A stretch of 9,412 nucleotides of DNA from an uncultured Ignavibacteriota bacterium (GTDB taxonomy: Bacteria; Bacteroidota; Ignavibacteria; Tepidaquicellales; Tepidaquicellaceae), in the NCBI GenBank assembly GCA_937915485.1, contig CALGII010000314.1:1-9412 (forward strand), written 5' to 3'. Shown here piece after piece: positions 1 through 7,730 of the stretch. Under the pieces are notes generated by a model. That model did not search any database. It was not told the DNA's origin and was given only the letters and a program-made list of their open reading frames with translations. Each line of letters starts with the position of its first letter. The first letter of the stretch is position 1. Both the position numbers and the translations under genes were made by a program.

Positions 1-109
1 AGAATATAGAATGATATGCTTACTTAAATCACTCGACAGCGATTGTTTTTTTGAATACCATTTTAAATTTTTAATTTTACTTTTGCAATTTTAATTTTGC
101 ATTTTGAAT
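1..109. repeat. 109-bp direct repeat, copy 1 (may continue upstream of window)
   Basis: This stretch matches 164-272 at 107 of 109 positions by eye; the differences are T56/A219 and T77/A240. The copies are separated by a 54-bp spacer, giving a 163-bp period. The first half is mixed sequence, and the second half is a run of short AT-rich sub-repeats built on TTTTAATTTTGC-like units. The copy starts at the first base of the window, so the true repeat may be longer or have more units upstream. No coding frame or inverted-repeat ends mark it as an insertion sequence. It lies in the non-coding region before the 331 gene. Confidence 0.93.
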
Positions 110-163
110 CAACGTCCGCCTACTATGCGCGGATTGATTATAAAATACTCAATGTCTGATTTG

Positions 164-272
164 AGAATATAGAATGATATGCTTACTTAAATCACTCGAC
201 AGCGATTGTTTTTTTGAAAACCATTTTAAATTTTTAATTATACTTTTGCAATTTTAATTTTGCATTTTGAAT
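164..272. repeat. 109-bp direct repeat, copy 2
   Basis: Second copy of the repeat at 1-109, ending 58 bp before the TTG start of the membrane/NTPase gene. It contains TACTTTTG (241-248) and TAATTTTG (255-262), both fitting the Bacteroidetes -7 pattern TAnnTTTG, so it could carry that gene's promoter. No TTTG lies at a convincing -33 distance, and such matches arise easily in AT-rich DNA. After position 272 the two copies diverge (CAACGTCCGCC versus TATGTCCGTTC), sharing only the short GTCCG. Nothing else is seen between 273 and 330. Confidence 0.93.
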
Positions 273-330
273 TATGTCCGTTCCCGTTTTATCCATTCAT
301 TAAGAGACGAAATATTCCTATTTTAAAAAC

Positions 331-2025
331 TTGACCGATAAAAAAACCGATATATGGATTCGCGCGTCCGTGCTCGGAAGCATCTGGGCTTCGACGGAAA
401 TTATCGCGGGAAATTTTCTTCACAATCTCCGCATTCCCTTCACGGGAGAGATAATGACGTTCTTCGCCGTCTTCTTCCTCGTAGCGGCGAGCACGAAGTG
501 GAGAATTAAAGGCATTATCTGGCGGGCGGGACTAATCTGCGCTCTTATGAAATTCTTCAGCCCCGGCTCCGCGGTTTTCGGACCGATGATAGGCATTATG
601 TCCGAAGCGCTCGCGCTCGAACTTGCCGTGAGAATTCTCGGAATGAATCCCGCCGGGTTCATTATCGGAGGTATGATAACTCTCTGCCTGCCGCTCGTTC
701 AAAAAATTATAAACTATATAATCATTTACGGCTGGAACCTCCTCGTCGTGTTCGATAAGTCCGCGGAATTCGTAATAAAGCGTTTCGGCGCGAACGGTCT
801 GAAACCCGCTCACATTCTTCTGATATGGTTCTCCGTCAACGCCGTGTTCGGCATAATCGCGGCTGTGTCCGGTTATCTGTCGGGAAAGAAGAGCACGGGA
901 AAAGATTTCCATCTTGCAATGAAACAGGCTGACGACGGTCTCTTCGCGGCAGCGGAAAAATCTAATCCGAAGGGAATTCTCGCGTCGATAATCGTTAACG
1001 CCCTGCTAACCGCGGGAATATTGTTCGTTATAAAATATGACGTCGCCGCCGCGGGATTTCTTGTAATCGCTTTTATCGCGTACTCGGTGTACAGGTACAG
1101 GAACACCGTGCGCATATTCCGTAATTACAAATTCTGGATTCAGATAATATTATTCACGTCGCTGTCGGGTATCGTGTTCGCGTATGTTTCGGGATTCGGC
1201 ATAATGAAGGGAATCGAGACAGCGGTCGAAATGATTGAGCGCGTGATTCTGCTTACTGTAGGATTCGCCATAATCAGCATGGAACTTAGAAAACCCGAAT
1301 CCGTGAATTACCTCAGAAAAAAACTTAACCGCAATCTTTCTGCCGCGCTTAATTCCGCCTTCAGTGCAGTGCCCGAAATAATAAGTTCGTCAAAAGGAAT
1401 TTTCTCGCTGCTCCGGCCCGCGGTTTTCATCGAGGAACTTACCTCGATGATGGATTACTGGTACGAAAAATTCAGATTGAACATCGCGAAAAGCAAAATC
1501 GTTTTCATCACGGGAAAAAGCGGAGCGGGAAAAAGCACGCTGCTGAAAGAGTTCTCCGTAAAATTCAAATCTGAAAACAGAAATGTCGGCGGCATAGTCT
1601 CGGAGGCGGTTTTCGACGGGAGCGAGCGCAAAGGCTACGATGTTGTTTCCCTTAAAACCGGCGGCAGAATACCGTTGTGCAGAACGGAAAACATCGGCGC
1701 TCTAAAACTCGGGAAGTATTTTTTCGATGAAACGGCTTTCGAAAAAATAAACAGGGAACTTGAAGACCGGATTTCTGAAGGCGTTGATGTGATTATTCTC
1801 GACGAAATCGGACTGCTCGAAATGAACGGTAAGGGGCTTTATCCCTCGCTTGAAAAACTTATGCGTACGGGAAGCATACCCGTAATGCTTTTCTCCGTCA
1901 GGAAGGATATTCTTGATGAAGTGAAATCTTATTTCGGACACGGTGAAATTATCGTTTATGACCTTGACGTTATAAGCAAGGCGCAGGCGGCGGAGCACGC
2001 CGCATCAAATAAAATATTTGGATAA
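331..2025 (+). CDS. Membrane protein with ECF S-component-like N-terminus fused to a THEP1-type NTPase
   Basis: This 564-residue protein has three visible parts. Residues about 10-185 hold roughly six hydrophobic helices with small-residue-rich motifs (for example GPMIGIMSEALALEL at 84-98), resembling a substrate-binding S component of ECF vitamin transporters. Residues about 216-318 add around four more helices, followed by a charged helical stretch (318-385), loosely recalling EcfT. Residues 388-550 form a P-loop NTPase of the THEP1 (COG1618) type: Walker A GKSGAGKST at 395-403, the family-like segment around GGIVSEAVF...RKGYDVVSL, and Walker B VDVIILDEIG at 485-494. There is no ABC signature (LSGGQ), so the NTPase is not an EcfA. 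THEP1 proteins hydrolyse nucleoside triphosphates in vitro, but their cellular role is poorly known. Transport is inference. The TTG start is chosen because an in-frame stop lies at 301-303 and later starts (GTG 370, ATG 454) would trim or remove the first helix. No clear Shine-Dalgarno is seen. Confidence 0.8.
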   Translation: MTDKKTDIWIRASVLGSIWASTEIIAGNFLHNLRIPFTGEIMTFFAVFFLVAASTKWRIKGIIWRAGLICALMKFFSPGSAVFGPMIGIMSEALALELAVRILGMNPAGFIIGGMITLCLPLVQKIINYIIIYGWNLLVVFDKSAEFVIKRFGANGLKPAHILLIWFSVNAVFGIIAAVSGYLSGKKSTGKDFHLAMKQADDGLFAAAEKSNPKGILASIIVNALLTAGILFVIKYDVAAAGFLVIAFIAYSVYRYRNTVRIFRNYKFWIQIILFTSLSGIVFAYVSGFGIMKGIETAVEMIERVILLTVGFAIISMELRKPESVNYLRKKLNRNLSAALNSAFSAVPEIISSSKGIFSLLRPAVFIEELTSMMDYWYEKFRLNIAKSKIVFITGKSGAGKSTLLKEFSVKFKSENRNVGGIVSEAVFDGSERKGYDVVSLKTGGRIPLCRTENIGALKLGKYFFDETAFEKINRELEDRISEGVDVIILDEIGLLEMNGKGLYPSLEKLMRTGSIPVMLFSVRKDILDEVKSYFGHGEIIVYDLDVISKAQAAEHAASNKIFG

Positions 2026-2072
2026 ACATTTCGCATTCGTTTTACTATTTTAATAAAAATTAATTATCATCG

Positions 2073-3446
2073 ATGGAAACTGGCGCGATTATATTGTTTA
2101 TATTTCTCGGTTTGCTGATAGGCTTCGTGTTTGCGTTCTTAACCGCAAAGTACAAATATAAATCCGCTTCGAAGTATTCCGAATCGGATGTCGTGAATCT
2201 TCAGAGCGAATTGCAGAAGTCACAATCCGAACTCGCCGCGGCAAGCAGGCAGTCTGAACTCGCGGAGAAAAGTATTTCGGAACTGAAACAGCAGGTGCAG
2301 ACGGAAGCGGAGAAAGCGTACAAACTTAATTCCGAACTGTCGGCTTCGAGAGTCAACGGAGAGAATCTTGAAAAACGGCTTGCCGAACAGAAAGCGGAAA
2401 TGGAAAAACTCGAGGAGCGGTTCAGAAAGGAATTTGAAAACCTCGCGAACAGGATTCTCGAAGAGAAGAGTTTGAAGTTCGCCGAGCAGAACAAATCGAA
2501 CATTGACCAGATTCTCAAGCCGCTGAATGATAAAATAAAAACCTTCGAGGATAAAGTGGATAAGGTTTACAACGAAGACCTGCGCGACCGCGCGACACTT
2601 CTCCAGCAGATAAAAAGCCTTCAGGAAATGAACAATAAAATTTCCGAAGAAGCCAACAACCTCACGAAAGCCCTCAAGGGCGAAAGCAAGACGCAGGGCA
2701 ACTGGGGCGAGTTTATTCTCGAAAGCATTCTTGAAAAATCCGGACTGCTGAAAGGCAGAGAATATACGATTCAGGAAAGCCGCGTCAATGATGAAGGCAG
2801 AAGATATCAGCCCGACGTTATAATCAAACTTCCAGATGAGCGGCACATCGTGATTGATTCGAAAGTCTCTCTGAAAGATTACGAACTATTCTGCTCGGCG
2901 GATAATGATGATGACAGGGCGTCGGCATTGAAAAACCACATCGGTTCCGTCAGGTCTCATATCAAAAATCTCAGCACGAAAGAATATCAGGACCTTTACG
3001 GGCTTAACAGCCTCGACTTCATAGTTATGTTCATGCCGATTGAGCCCGCTCTTTCAATTACCGCGCAGTCTGACGTGAATATCTGGAACGAGGCGTTCGA
3101 AAAAAATATAGTTATCGTAAGCCCCTCCACTCTGCTGGCAACGCTGCGGACCATATCAAACATCTGGAAACAGGAATACAGAACGAGGAATGTTATGGAA
3201 ATCGCAAAAGCGGGAGGAATGATTTACGAAAAATTCGCGGGAGCAATCAATGATTTGATTAATGTTGGGAAGAAACTCGACGACGCGAAATCGAGTTACG
3301 AAGAATCTATGAAAAAAATGCACACGGGCAGGGGAAACCTGATAGGTCAGTTCGAAAGGCTTAAGGAACTCGGCGCGAAGACTAATAAGTCGCTGCCTCC
3401 CGAACTTCTCGACAGGGCGAACGGCGAAATCATAGACAACGAATAA
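2073..3446 (+). CDS. rmuC: DNA recombination protein RmuC homologue
   Basis: RmuC-family proteins are linked to DNA maintenance; in E. coli the gene limits recombination at inverted repeats, and the fold is that of PD-(D/E)XK nucleases. The architecture is typical: one N-terminal transmembrane helix (residues 5-25), a long coiled coil (about 40-200, rich in E, K, Q and L), then the conserved RmuC domain. Diagnostic stretches are QGNWGEFILESIL (208-220), PDVIIKLP followed by HIVIDSKVSLKDYE (247-271), with D248, D262 and K264 as likely nuclease-core positions, LDFIVMFMP (314-322) and SPSTLLATLRTISNIWK (350-366). At 457 residues it is a usual family length. The start is ATG 2073, 47 bp after the previous stop and without a Shine-Dalgarno; the same strand and short gap allow cotranscription with the membrane/NTPase gene. 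It ends 3 nt from the terminase stop on the opposite strand. Confidence 0.95.
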   Translation: METGAIILFIFLGLLIGFVFAFLTAKYKYKSASKYSESDVVNLQSELQKSQSELAAASRQSELAEKSISELKQQVQTEAEKAYKLNSELSASRVNGENLEKRLAEQKAEMEKLEERFRKEFENLANRILEEKSLKFAEQNKSNIDQILKPLNDKIKTFEDKVDKVYNEDLRDRATLLQQIKSLQEMNNKISEEANNLTKALKGESKTQGNWGEFILESILEKSGLLKGREYTIQESRVNDEGRRYQPDVIIKLPDERHIVIDSKVSLKDYELFCSADNDDDRASALKNHIGSVRSHIKNLSTKEYQDLYGLNSLDFIVMFMPIEPALSITAQSDVNIWNEAFEKNIVIVSPSTLLATLRTISNIWKQEYRTRNVMEIAKAGGMIYEKFAGAINDLINVGKKLDDAKSSYEESMKKMHTGRGNLIGQFERLKELGAKTNKSLPPELLDRANGEIIDNE

Positions 3447-3449
3447 AAT

Positions 3450-4643
3450 TCAGATTCTTCTTATCCTCAGGTCAGCCTTGCGGTTCCTGCAATGAGTGTA
3501 TATAGCGTACCGTATGGCGTCGAGCGCGTGGTCGTTGAATTTCACGGGCTCGTCCAGTATGTTTCCGTTCCTGTCAGCCTTGTAAGAGTAAGACAGCACT
3601 TCCTTGTTTATGTTCGCGTTTTCAGGTCTGCTGAAAATTTTCCTCGACTTCAGAAAATCAATTCCGTCCCTTACGCTTTTGTTCGCTGAATGCACGTTGA
3701 ATCCCGCTTCTTCGAGTTCCTTCATCCTGTCAGGCTCCGCGGGGTCGCAGTATATCGCATCAGATTTGTTCTTGACGAGTTTGTTCATCCTTTCAATCAA
3801 GTCGGTATTCGTAAGGCGCGATTCATATATGATTTCCTCAAGATAAAAACAGGCGTCCTTTATCTTGACCTTTATGAGCGCCGTGGGATTGTTGTAACCG
3901 AAATCGAGCCCGTAAATTATTTCGTCGTAATGCGTCGTGTGCGTCGTGAGTATCTCGAACGGTCTGTATATTATGTTCCTTAGAACTCCCCAGTTGCCGA
4001 GAGAGTATATGTCGTAATACTCCCTGTCCTCGTCTTTCAGATTGTTAAGAACTTCGATGTAAGAATCGTCGAGATACTGATTGTCTTTGTATGTCGTCTT
4101 AACTATAACGGCGTCCTTCGGATGCGACGTATTAAGCCAGTGATTCGCGTCAACGGGATTGTACGTCATTATTATCTGCTTGTAGTTTCCCGTCCTGTTC
4201 CTCAGCCTCAGGTCAATCTGCGTGAAATCTTTTCTGTCGAGTTCAGTCGCCTCCTCAATCCAGATTGAAGTTATGCCGTGTATGGATTTAAGTTTTTCCC
4301 TGTCGTCAACTCCTACGCTGATTATCACGTTGTTGTTCTCCGAGTTTGTTATTGTCAGGTCCGATTCCCTGAACCTGAATTTATTTTCAAGGTCATAGTC
4401 GTATATAAGGCTCTTAATCAGGCTGAACTGCGAGTTGCGTATAGTTCTCGCGACCTTTCTGATTAATAGCAGTCTGTGATTTTGTTCGTCGAGCATTCGC
4501 CGCAGGAATTTCTGCGCGGCGAAATGACTCTTGCCTGAACCCGCTCCTCCGTACAATAACAGATATCTTGATTTGTCGTGAAGAAATTTCCTGTAACAAT
4601 CGTTGATTTTATCTTTCGTGAATTTATTTTCTTCTTCGCTCAT
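3450..4643 (-). CDS. Phage terminase large subunit, PBSX family (solitary)
   Basis: Terminase large subunits pump phage DNA into proheads and cut it. This 397-residue protein has both required domains. The ATPase has Walker A GGAGSGKS (32-39), Walker B SIWIEEA (126-132) and coupling motif TYNP (160-163). The RNase H-like nuclease has YGLDFGY (D247), YCDPAEP (D300) and FNDHALDAIRY (D371/D375). All the acidic residues expected at the metal sites appear present, so it looks functional. The start at 4643 (MSEEENK) was chosen over an in-frame ATG at 4781, because the 46 extra residues are AT-rich, do not resemble terminase and overlap promoter-like sequence. No Shine-Dalgarno precedes it. No small terminase, portal, capsid, integrase or lysis gene lies in the window, and the neighbours are rmuC and a secreted protease. 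Codon choice looks like that of the neighbours, suggesting long residence. It may be domesticated or a prophage remnant. Confidence 0.93.
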   Translation of the reverse strand: MSEEENKFTKDKINDCYRKFLHDKSRYLLLYGGAGSGKSHFAAQKFLRRMLDEQNHRLLLIRKVARTIRNSQFSLIKSLIYDYDLENKFRFRESDLTITNSENNNVIISVGVDDREKLKSIHGITSIWIEEATELDRKDFTQIDLRLRNRTGNYKQIIMTYNPVDANHWLNTSHPKDAVIVKTTYKDNQYLDDSYIEVLNNLKDEDREYYDIYSLGNWGVLRNIIYRPFEILTTHTTHYDEIIYGLDFGYNNPTALIKVKIKDACFYLEEIIYESRLTNTDLIERMNKLVKNKSDAIYCDPAEPDRMKELEEAGFNVHSANKSVRDGIDFLKSRKIFSRPENANINKEVLSYSYKADRNGNILDEPVKFNDHALDAIRYAIYTHCRNRKADLRIRRI

Positions 4644-4669
4644 CAGTAAAATTTGATTTTTGCTAAATC

Positions 4670-4694
4670 GTACAAATATAAAAAATAATTGTAC
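4670..4694 (-). promoter_or_regulatory. Candidate -7 element and inverted repeat upstream of terminase gene
   Basis: On the minus strand, TATATTTG (4673-4680) matches the Bacteroidetes -7 consensus TAnnTTTG, about 30 bp before the terminase ATG. It lies within GTACAA-N13-TTGTAC (4670-4675 and 4689-4694), which could be an operator. No TTTG is seen at the usual -33 distance, so the promoter assignment is weak. A second TATATTTG lies further upstream at 4742-4749. Confidence 0.3.
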
Positions 4695-4853
4695 GCTTGA
4701 TTCGATAAATGACCGTGAAGGCTTGTAAACTACTGAAAATACAAATATAATGAAGCACTCCCGTTCGGTTTCGCGAAGCAATTTTGAGGCAATGTCAAGG
4801 CGGGAATAACAAAAAAAGACTGAATGGAAAAGGTTTGAAATTCAATAAATGCA

Positions 4854-4884
4854 TTTGATATGTTTTAGAATCTCTTTATATTTT
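4854..4884 (+). promoter_or_regulatory. Bacteroidetes-type promoter for the protease gene
   Basis: TTTG (4854-4857), then 19 nt, then TATATTTT (4877-4884): the -33 TTTG is exact and the -7 box matches TAnnTTTG at all but its last position. The spacing fits the known consensus for this phylum. It lies 64 bp before the protease ATG, leaving a plausible short untranslated leader. AT-rich surroundings make a chance match possible. Confidence 0.5.
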
Positions 4885-4934
4885 TAGTAAGTTTTATATC
4901 CGGAACGGTATTTAAAATATTTTTAAAACTATAT

Positions 4935-4940
4935 AAGGGA
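4935..4940 (+). promoter_or_regulatory. Ribosome binding site of the protease gene
   Basis: AAGGGA ends 8 nt before ATG 4949. It is a reasonable Shine-Dalgarno, unlike the bare starts of rmuC and the terminase, and it supports the chosen start, which is also followed directly by a clean signal peptide. Confidence 0.65.
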
Positions 4941-4948
4941 ACCGCAAT

Positions 4949-7327
4949 ATGAAAAAAATTTTATTATTAGTATTCCTTCTGATTGGAATATCGGTTAGCG
5001 CGGAAACAATTATTCATCCCGACCTCCTGACGAAGATGAATTCCGCGGCTCCAAACGAAAAAATACCGATAATGATTGTCTTCAATTCGCATCTGACGCT
5101 TAGCGATTTTAACGACATCTCGTATGACACCCCGAAGAGGGAAAGAAGAAGCATCGTCATCGACAGGCTTATTCGTTTCTCGGACAACTCTCAGAATAAT
5201 GTAAGGTCGTTCGTAACTTCGAAAATGTCGGCAGGCTCGGTTGAGAAATACGAAGTGCTCTGGATGATAAACAGAATATCTATCACCGCGAACACGAACG
5301 TAATCAACACACTCGCATCCGATTTTCCCGAAATTACGATGCTTACTTACGACCCTTCGTATCCCATTGAAGAGTTGTACGATTACAGACAGCCGGCGCC
5401 TCCTTTTGTAAGCGCGTTGGTCGAGCCGCAGGCGGTTGAAATCGGTTGTCAGTTGATGAACGCAGACGACTGCTGGCTCCTCGGCAACAGGGGAAAAGGC
5501 GCTTTAGTCGCTAATGCCGATGACGGTTTTCACTGGAGACATCCCGACCTCGTAAAGGGCGTTTATCAGAATCTCGGCGAAGACGCTAACCATAACGGAA
5601 TGACGATTATCTGGGGAACAGGAACGACTTCGACGTTTGACCCGGGCGACGTTAACGGAATTGATGACGACGGCAACGGAAAAATTGACGATTTAGTCGG
5701 CTGGGATTTCACGACGAACAATTATAACATAACAACCGCTTCGCACGGCTCCGCGACGCTCGGGCACGTTGTCGGCGACGGCACAATGGGTACTCAGACA
5801 GGAGTCGCGCCCGATTCCAAATGCCTTCTGCTGAGAAACGGGTCGGGACAGTCGGAGCAAATGGCGGCGTTTCAGTACGCGTTCCTGATGGGTGTGGATG
5901 TTGTTACAAGTTCGCTCAGTTGGAAATGGAATATGAGTCCGAAACCCGACTACTCCGCGATGAGGCTCGTTACAGATATGTCTATGGCTGGAGGAATGAT
6001 TCACACGAATTCAACAAGCAATAACGGAAACTCTCTTGGCATTCCCTTGAACATAGCGACGGCGGGAAACTGCCCTCCGCCCTGGCTTCATCCCGACCAG
6101 ACAATCAGGGGAAATCTCAGCGGAGCGATTGGCGTCGGCAACGTTACCTGTTCGACTGACATTATCGCCTCGACTTCTCCTTACGGTCCCACGACCTGGG
6201 GCAACTGGGCGTTGTGGGGAACTTACACATACACGATTGACCCGAGCCACAAGGACTATCCTTACAGCAGAGTTGCGCCGATTGAACCGGATTCAGTCGG
6301 TCTAAAGAAACCCGATATCTCCGCTCCGGGCGAAGGCTCCACTTCCACGTACGTGAGTTCGGGTACGGGTTACGGAACGTTCGGAGGAACGTCATCCGCC
6401 ACGCCTCATACGGGAGGACTCGTAGCGCTTATGCTTTCGATTAATCCCGAAATGCTTCCGAGAGATATTTCTAAAGTTATGGAATTGACCGCGGTCGAAA
6501 AAGGCGACCCGGGAAAAGATTACAGATACGGCTCGGGCAGGATTGACGCGCTCGCGGCTACAACATCGCCGAAGTTCACGCTTTCGGGAATCAACGGCGG
6601 AAGCAATATGGTAATGAACACCACGCTCGCTCCGAGCGATACGGCGAGAGAACTTGCGGGATTGAAAATCATTACGTCCGTCAATCCGCAGGTCGGCTCA
6701 CTTAAAATGCTAAAGTTCGGAATGACCACGAACGCCTCTGCAAGCAACATAACGTCTTTTGATTTGTACTTCGACAAGGATAAGAACAATCTCGTATCGG
6801 CAGGCGACGTGAAACTGAAATCAATACCTTTTACAACAGGCCCGCTTACTTTCGACAGCATAAAGTTCAAGTTCATCGATTCATCGAGGACTCTGATACT
6901 CGCGGCGAGAACGACTTCGTCCGCTACGGGCTCTATGAACGTAAATCTCGGAATTACGGACACCAATCAGGTGATAGCGTATTATACGACGCGTCCGTTC
7001 TCGACGAACTTCCCGTTCGGTTCAGTTACGGGCGTTACCAATCCCGAACAGACTCTTACGTATTCGCTTTCTCAGAACTATCCGAATCCTTTCAATCCTT
7101 CGACCGTTATTAGTTATTCGATAGCGAAGGAGTCGTTCGTTTCAATAAAGGTTTTCGACCTGCTCGGACGCGAAGTCGCGACGCTCATAAACTCTAAGAA
7201 ACTGCCCGGCAATTATCAGGTCGAATTCGATTCACGCGATTTTAAGAACCTGTCTTCATCACTGTATTTCTACAGAATTCAGGCAGGTGATTTTACCGAA
7301 GTTAAAAGAATGATGCTGATAAAGTAG
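4949..7327 (+). CDS. Secreted subtilisin-like serine protease (S8) with T9SS sorting domain
   Basis: This 792-residue protein begins with a signal peptide (residues 1-18, ending VSA-ET). A propeptide-like region (about 38-135) follows, with IPIMIVFNSHLTL resembling inhibitor I9-type prodomains. The S8 catalytic domain spans about 175-540. The likely triad is D191 (ANADDGF...HPDL), H266 (SHGSATLGH) and S482 (GTSSATPH), with the oxyanion Asn probably N358 or N359 (STSNNGN). An acidic insert, DVNGIDDDGNGKIDD (234-248), is a likely calcium loop often seen in secreted S8 enzymes of this phylum. Residues about 540-700 look like a beta-sandwich accessory domain. The end (about 705-792) is a type A T9SS C-terminal domain starting SLSQNYPNPFNPS, with KVFDLLGREV inside and MMLIK last. 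It should cross the inner membrane by Sec and the outer membrane by T9SS, for release or surface anchoring. It is probably monocistronic: it has its own promoter, and a strong terminator follows. Its natural substrate is unknown. Confidence 0.95.
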   Translation: MKKILLLVFLLIGISVSAETIIHPDLLTKMNSAAPNEKIPIMIVFNSHLTLSDFNDISYDTPKRERRSIVIDRLIRFSDNSQNNVRSFVTSKMSAGSVEKYEVLWMINRISITANTNVINTLASDFPEITMLTYDPSYPIEELYDYRQPAPPFVSALVEPQAVEIGCQLMNADDCWLLGNRGKGALVANADDGFHWRHPDLVKGVYQNLGEDANHNGMTIIWGTGTTSTFDPGDVNGIDDDGNGKIDDLVGWDFTTNNYNITTASHGSATLGHVVGDGTMGTQTGVAPDSKCLLLRNGSGQSEQMAAFQYAFLMGVDVVTSSLSWKWNMSPKPDYSAMRLVTDMSMAGGMIHTNSTSNNGNSLGIPLNIATAGNCPPPWLHPDQTIRGNLSGAIGVGNVTCSTDIIASTSPYGPTTWGNWALWGTYTYTIDPSHKDYPYSRVAPIEPDSVGLKKPDISAPGEGSTSTYVSSGTGYGTFGGTSSATPHTGGLVALMLSINPEMLPRDISKVMELTAVEKGDPGKDYRYGSGRIDALAATTSPKFTLSGINGGSNMVMNTTLAPSDTARELAGLKIITSVNPQVGSLKMLKFGMTTNASASNITSFDLYFDKDKNNLVSAGDVKLKSIPFTTGPLTFDSIKFKFIDSSRTLILAARTTSSATGSMNVNLGITDTNQVIAYYTTRPFSTNFPFGSVTGVTNPEQTLTYSLSQNYPNPFNPSTVISYSIAKESFVSIKVFDLLGREVATLINSKKLPGNYQVEFDSRDFKNLSSSLYFYRIQAGDFTEVKRMMLIK

Positions 7328-7356
7328 AATATAAAACAGTATAAGTTTCAGCCCAT

Positions 7357-7390
7357 AAAAATCCGCCGGTTCTTCGGCGGATTTTTTATT
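7357..7390 (+). terminator. Intrinsic terminator after the protease gene
   Basis: A perfect 12-bp stem, AAAAATCCGCCG (7357-7368) with CGGCGGATTTTT (7375-7386), encloses a 6-nt loop GTTCTT, and the T-rich tail runs on past 7386. It starts 29 bp after the protease stop. Because the stem also starts with an A run, it could work in both directions, although the gene on the other side points the same way. Confidence 0.92.
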
Positions 7391-7730
7391 TTGTATTTTT
7401 AAAATGAAATGCGGCGGTTAATATCCTGAAACTCAAACAAATCTTCACTGATGATTAATTGTTTTAAAAAAGAATTCAGCAGCATTCACGGATACTAATA
7501 ACGTCGGGGAACAATTCATACGATTACTCACTTTGGCGCCGTATAGAAGCGGTGCGCTGAAATTGTGAGGAATGATATTTGTGAAGGCAAATAGTAATCC
7601 GATATTAAATTATAACTAATATTGGACCTCGAAAAATTGTCAATTATCTGTACAAAGAAGTTTGTTTTACCGCTGGAACGCGCAACTTATGAAATTTTAA
7701 AATTAATAAATATATATGATGGGATATACC

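Larger units (their letters stand above)
4644..4948. other. Divergent intergenic region between terminase and protease genes
   Basis: This 305-bp AT-rich stretch separates two genes transcribed away from each other, so it should hold promoters for both. The protease side has a good Bacteroidetes-type promoter and ribosome binding site. The terminase side has two copies of TATATTTG on the minus strand (4673-4680 and 4742-4749), the nearer one inside an inverted repeat GTACAA-N13-TTGTAC (4670-4694). Nothing convincing as a small gene or RNA was seen. Confidence 0.6.

Noticed and set aside
1..272. CRISPR array or insertion sequence reading of the repeats
   Set aside because: The unit is 109 bp with low-complexity sequence, only two copies are seen, and there are no terminal inverted repeats or transposase.
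532..912. 126-codon minus-strand open frame inside the membrane/NTPase gene
   Set aside because: Antisense shadow of a strongly supported gene; no recognisable domain.
2220..2846. 208-codon minus-strand open frame inside rmuC
   Set aside because: It lies wholly within a well-supported gene and has a phenylalanine- and leucine-rich composition typical of the antisense of a lysine/glutamate-rich coiled coil.
3492..3983. Several plus-strand open frames antisense to the terminase
   Set aside because: They overlap each other in different frames and show no domain, while the minus strand encodes the nuclease domain motifs.
3450..4643. Calling a prophage in the window
   Set aside because: Only one phage-type gene is present and both neighbours are cellular genes; a single terminase does not define a prophage.
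4644..4781. In-frame N-terminal extension of the terminase from an ATG at 4781
   Set aside because: The 46 extra residues do not resemble terminase, lack a ribosome binding site and overlap promoter-like sequence; the start at 4643 gives a normal domain layout.
6520..6966. 148-codon minus-strand open frame inside the protease gene
   Set aside because: Antisense shadow; the plus-strand frame is a continuous S8/T9SS protein across the whole interval.
7532..7563. GC-richer imperfect hairpin as a structured RNA or tRNA
   Set aside because: The arms pair only with bulges, there is no T run, and no tRNA-like arms or loops were found.
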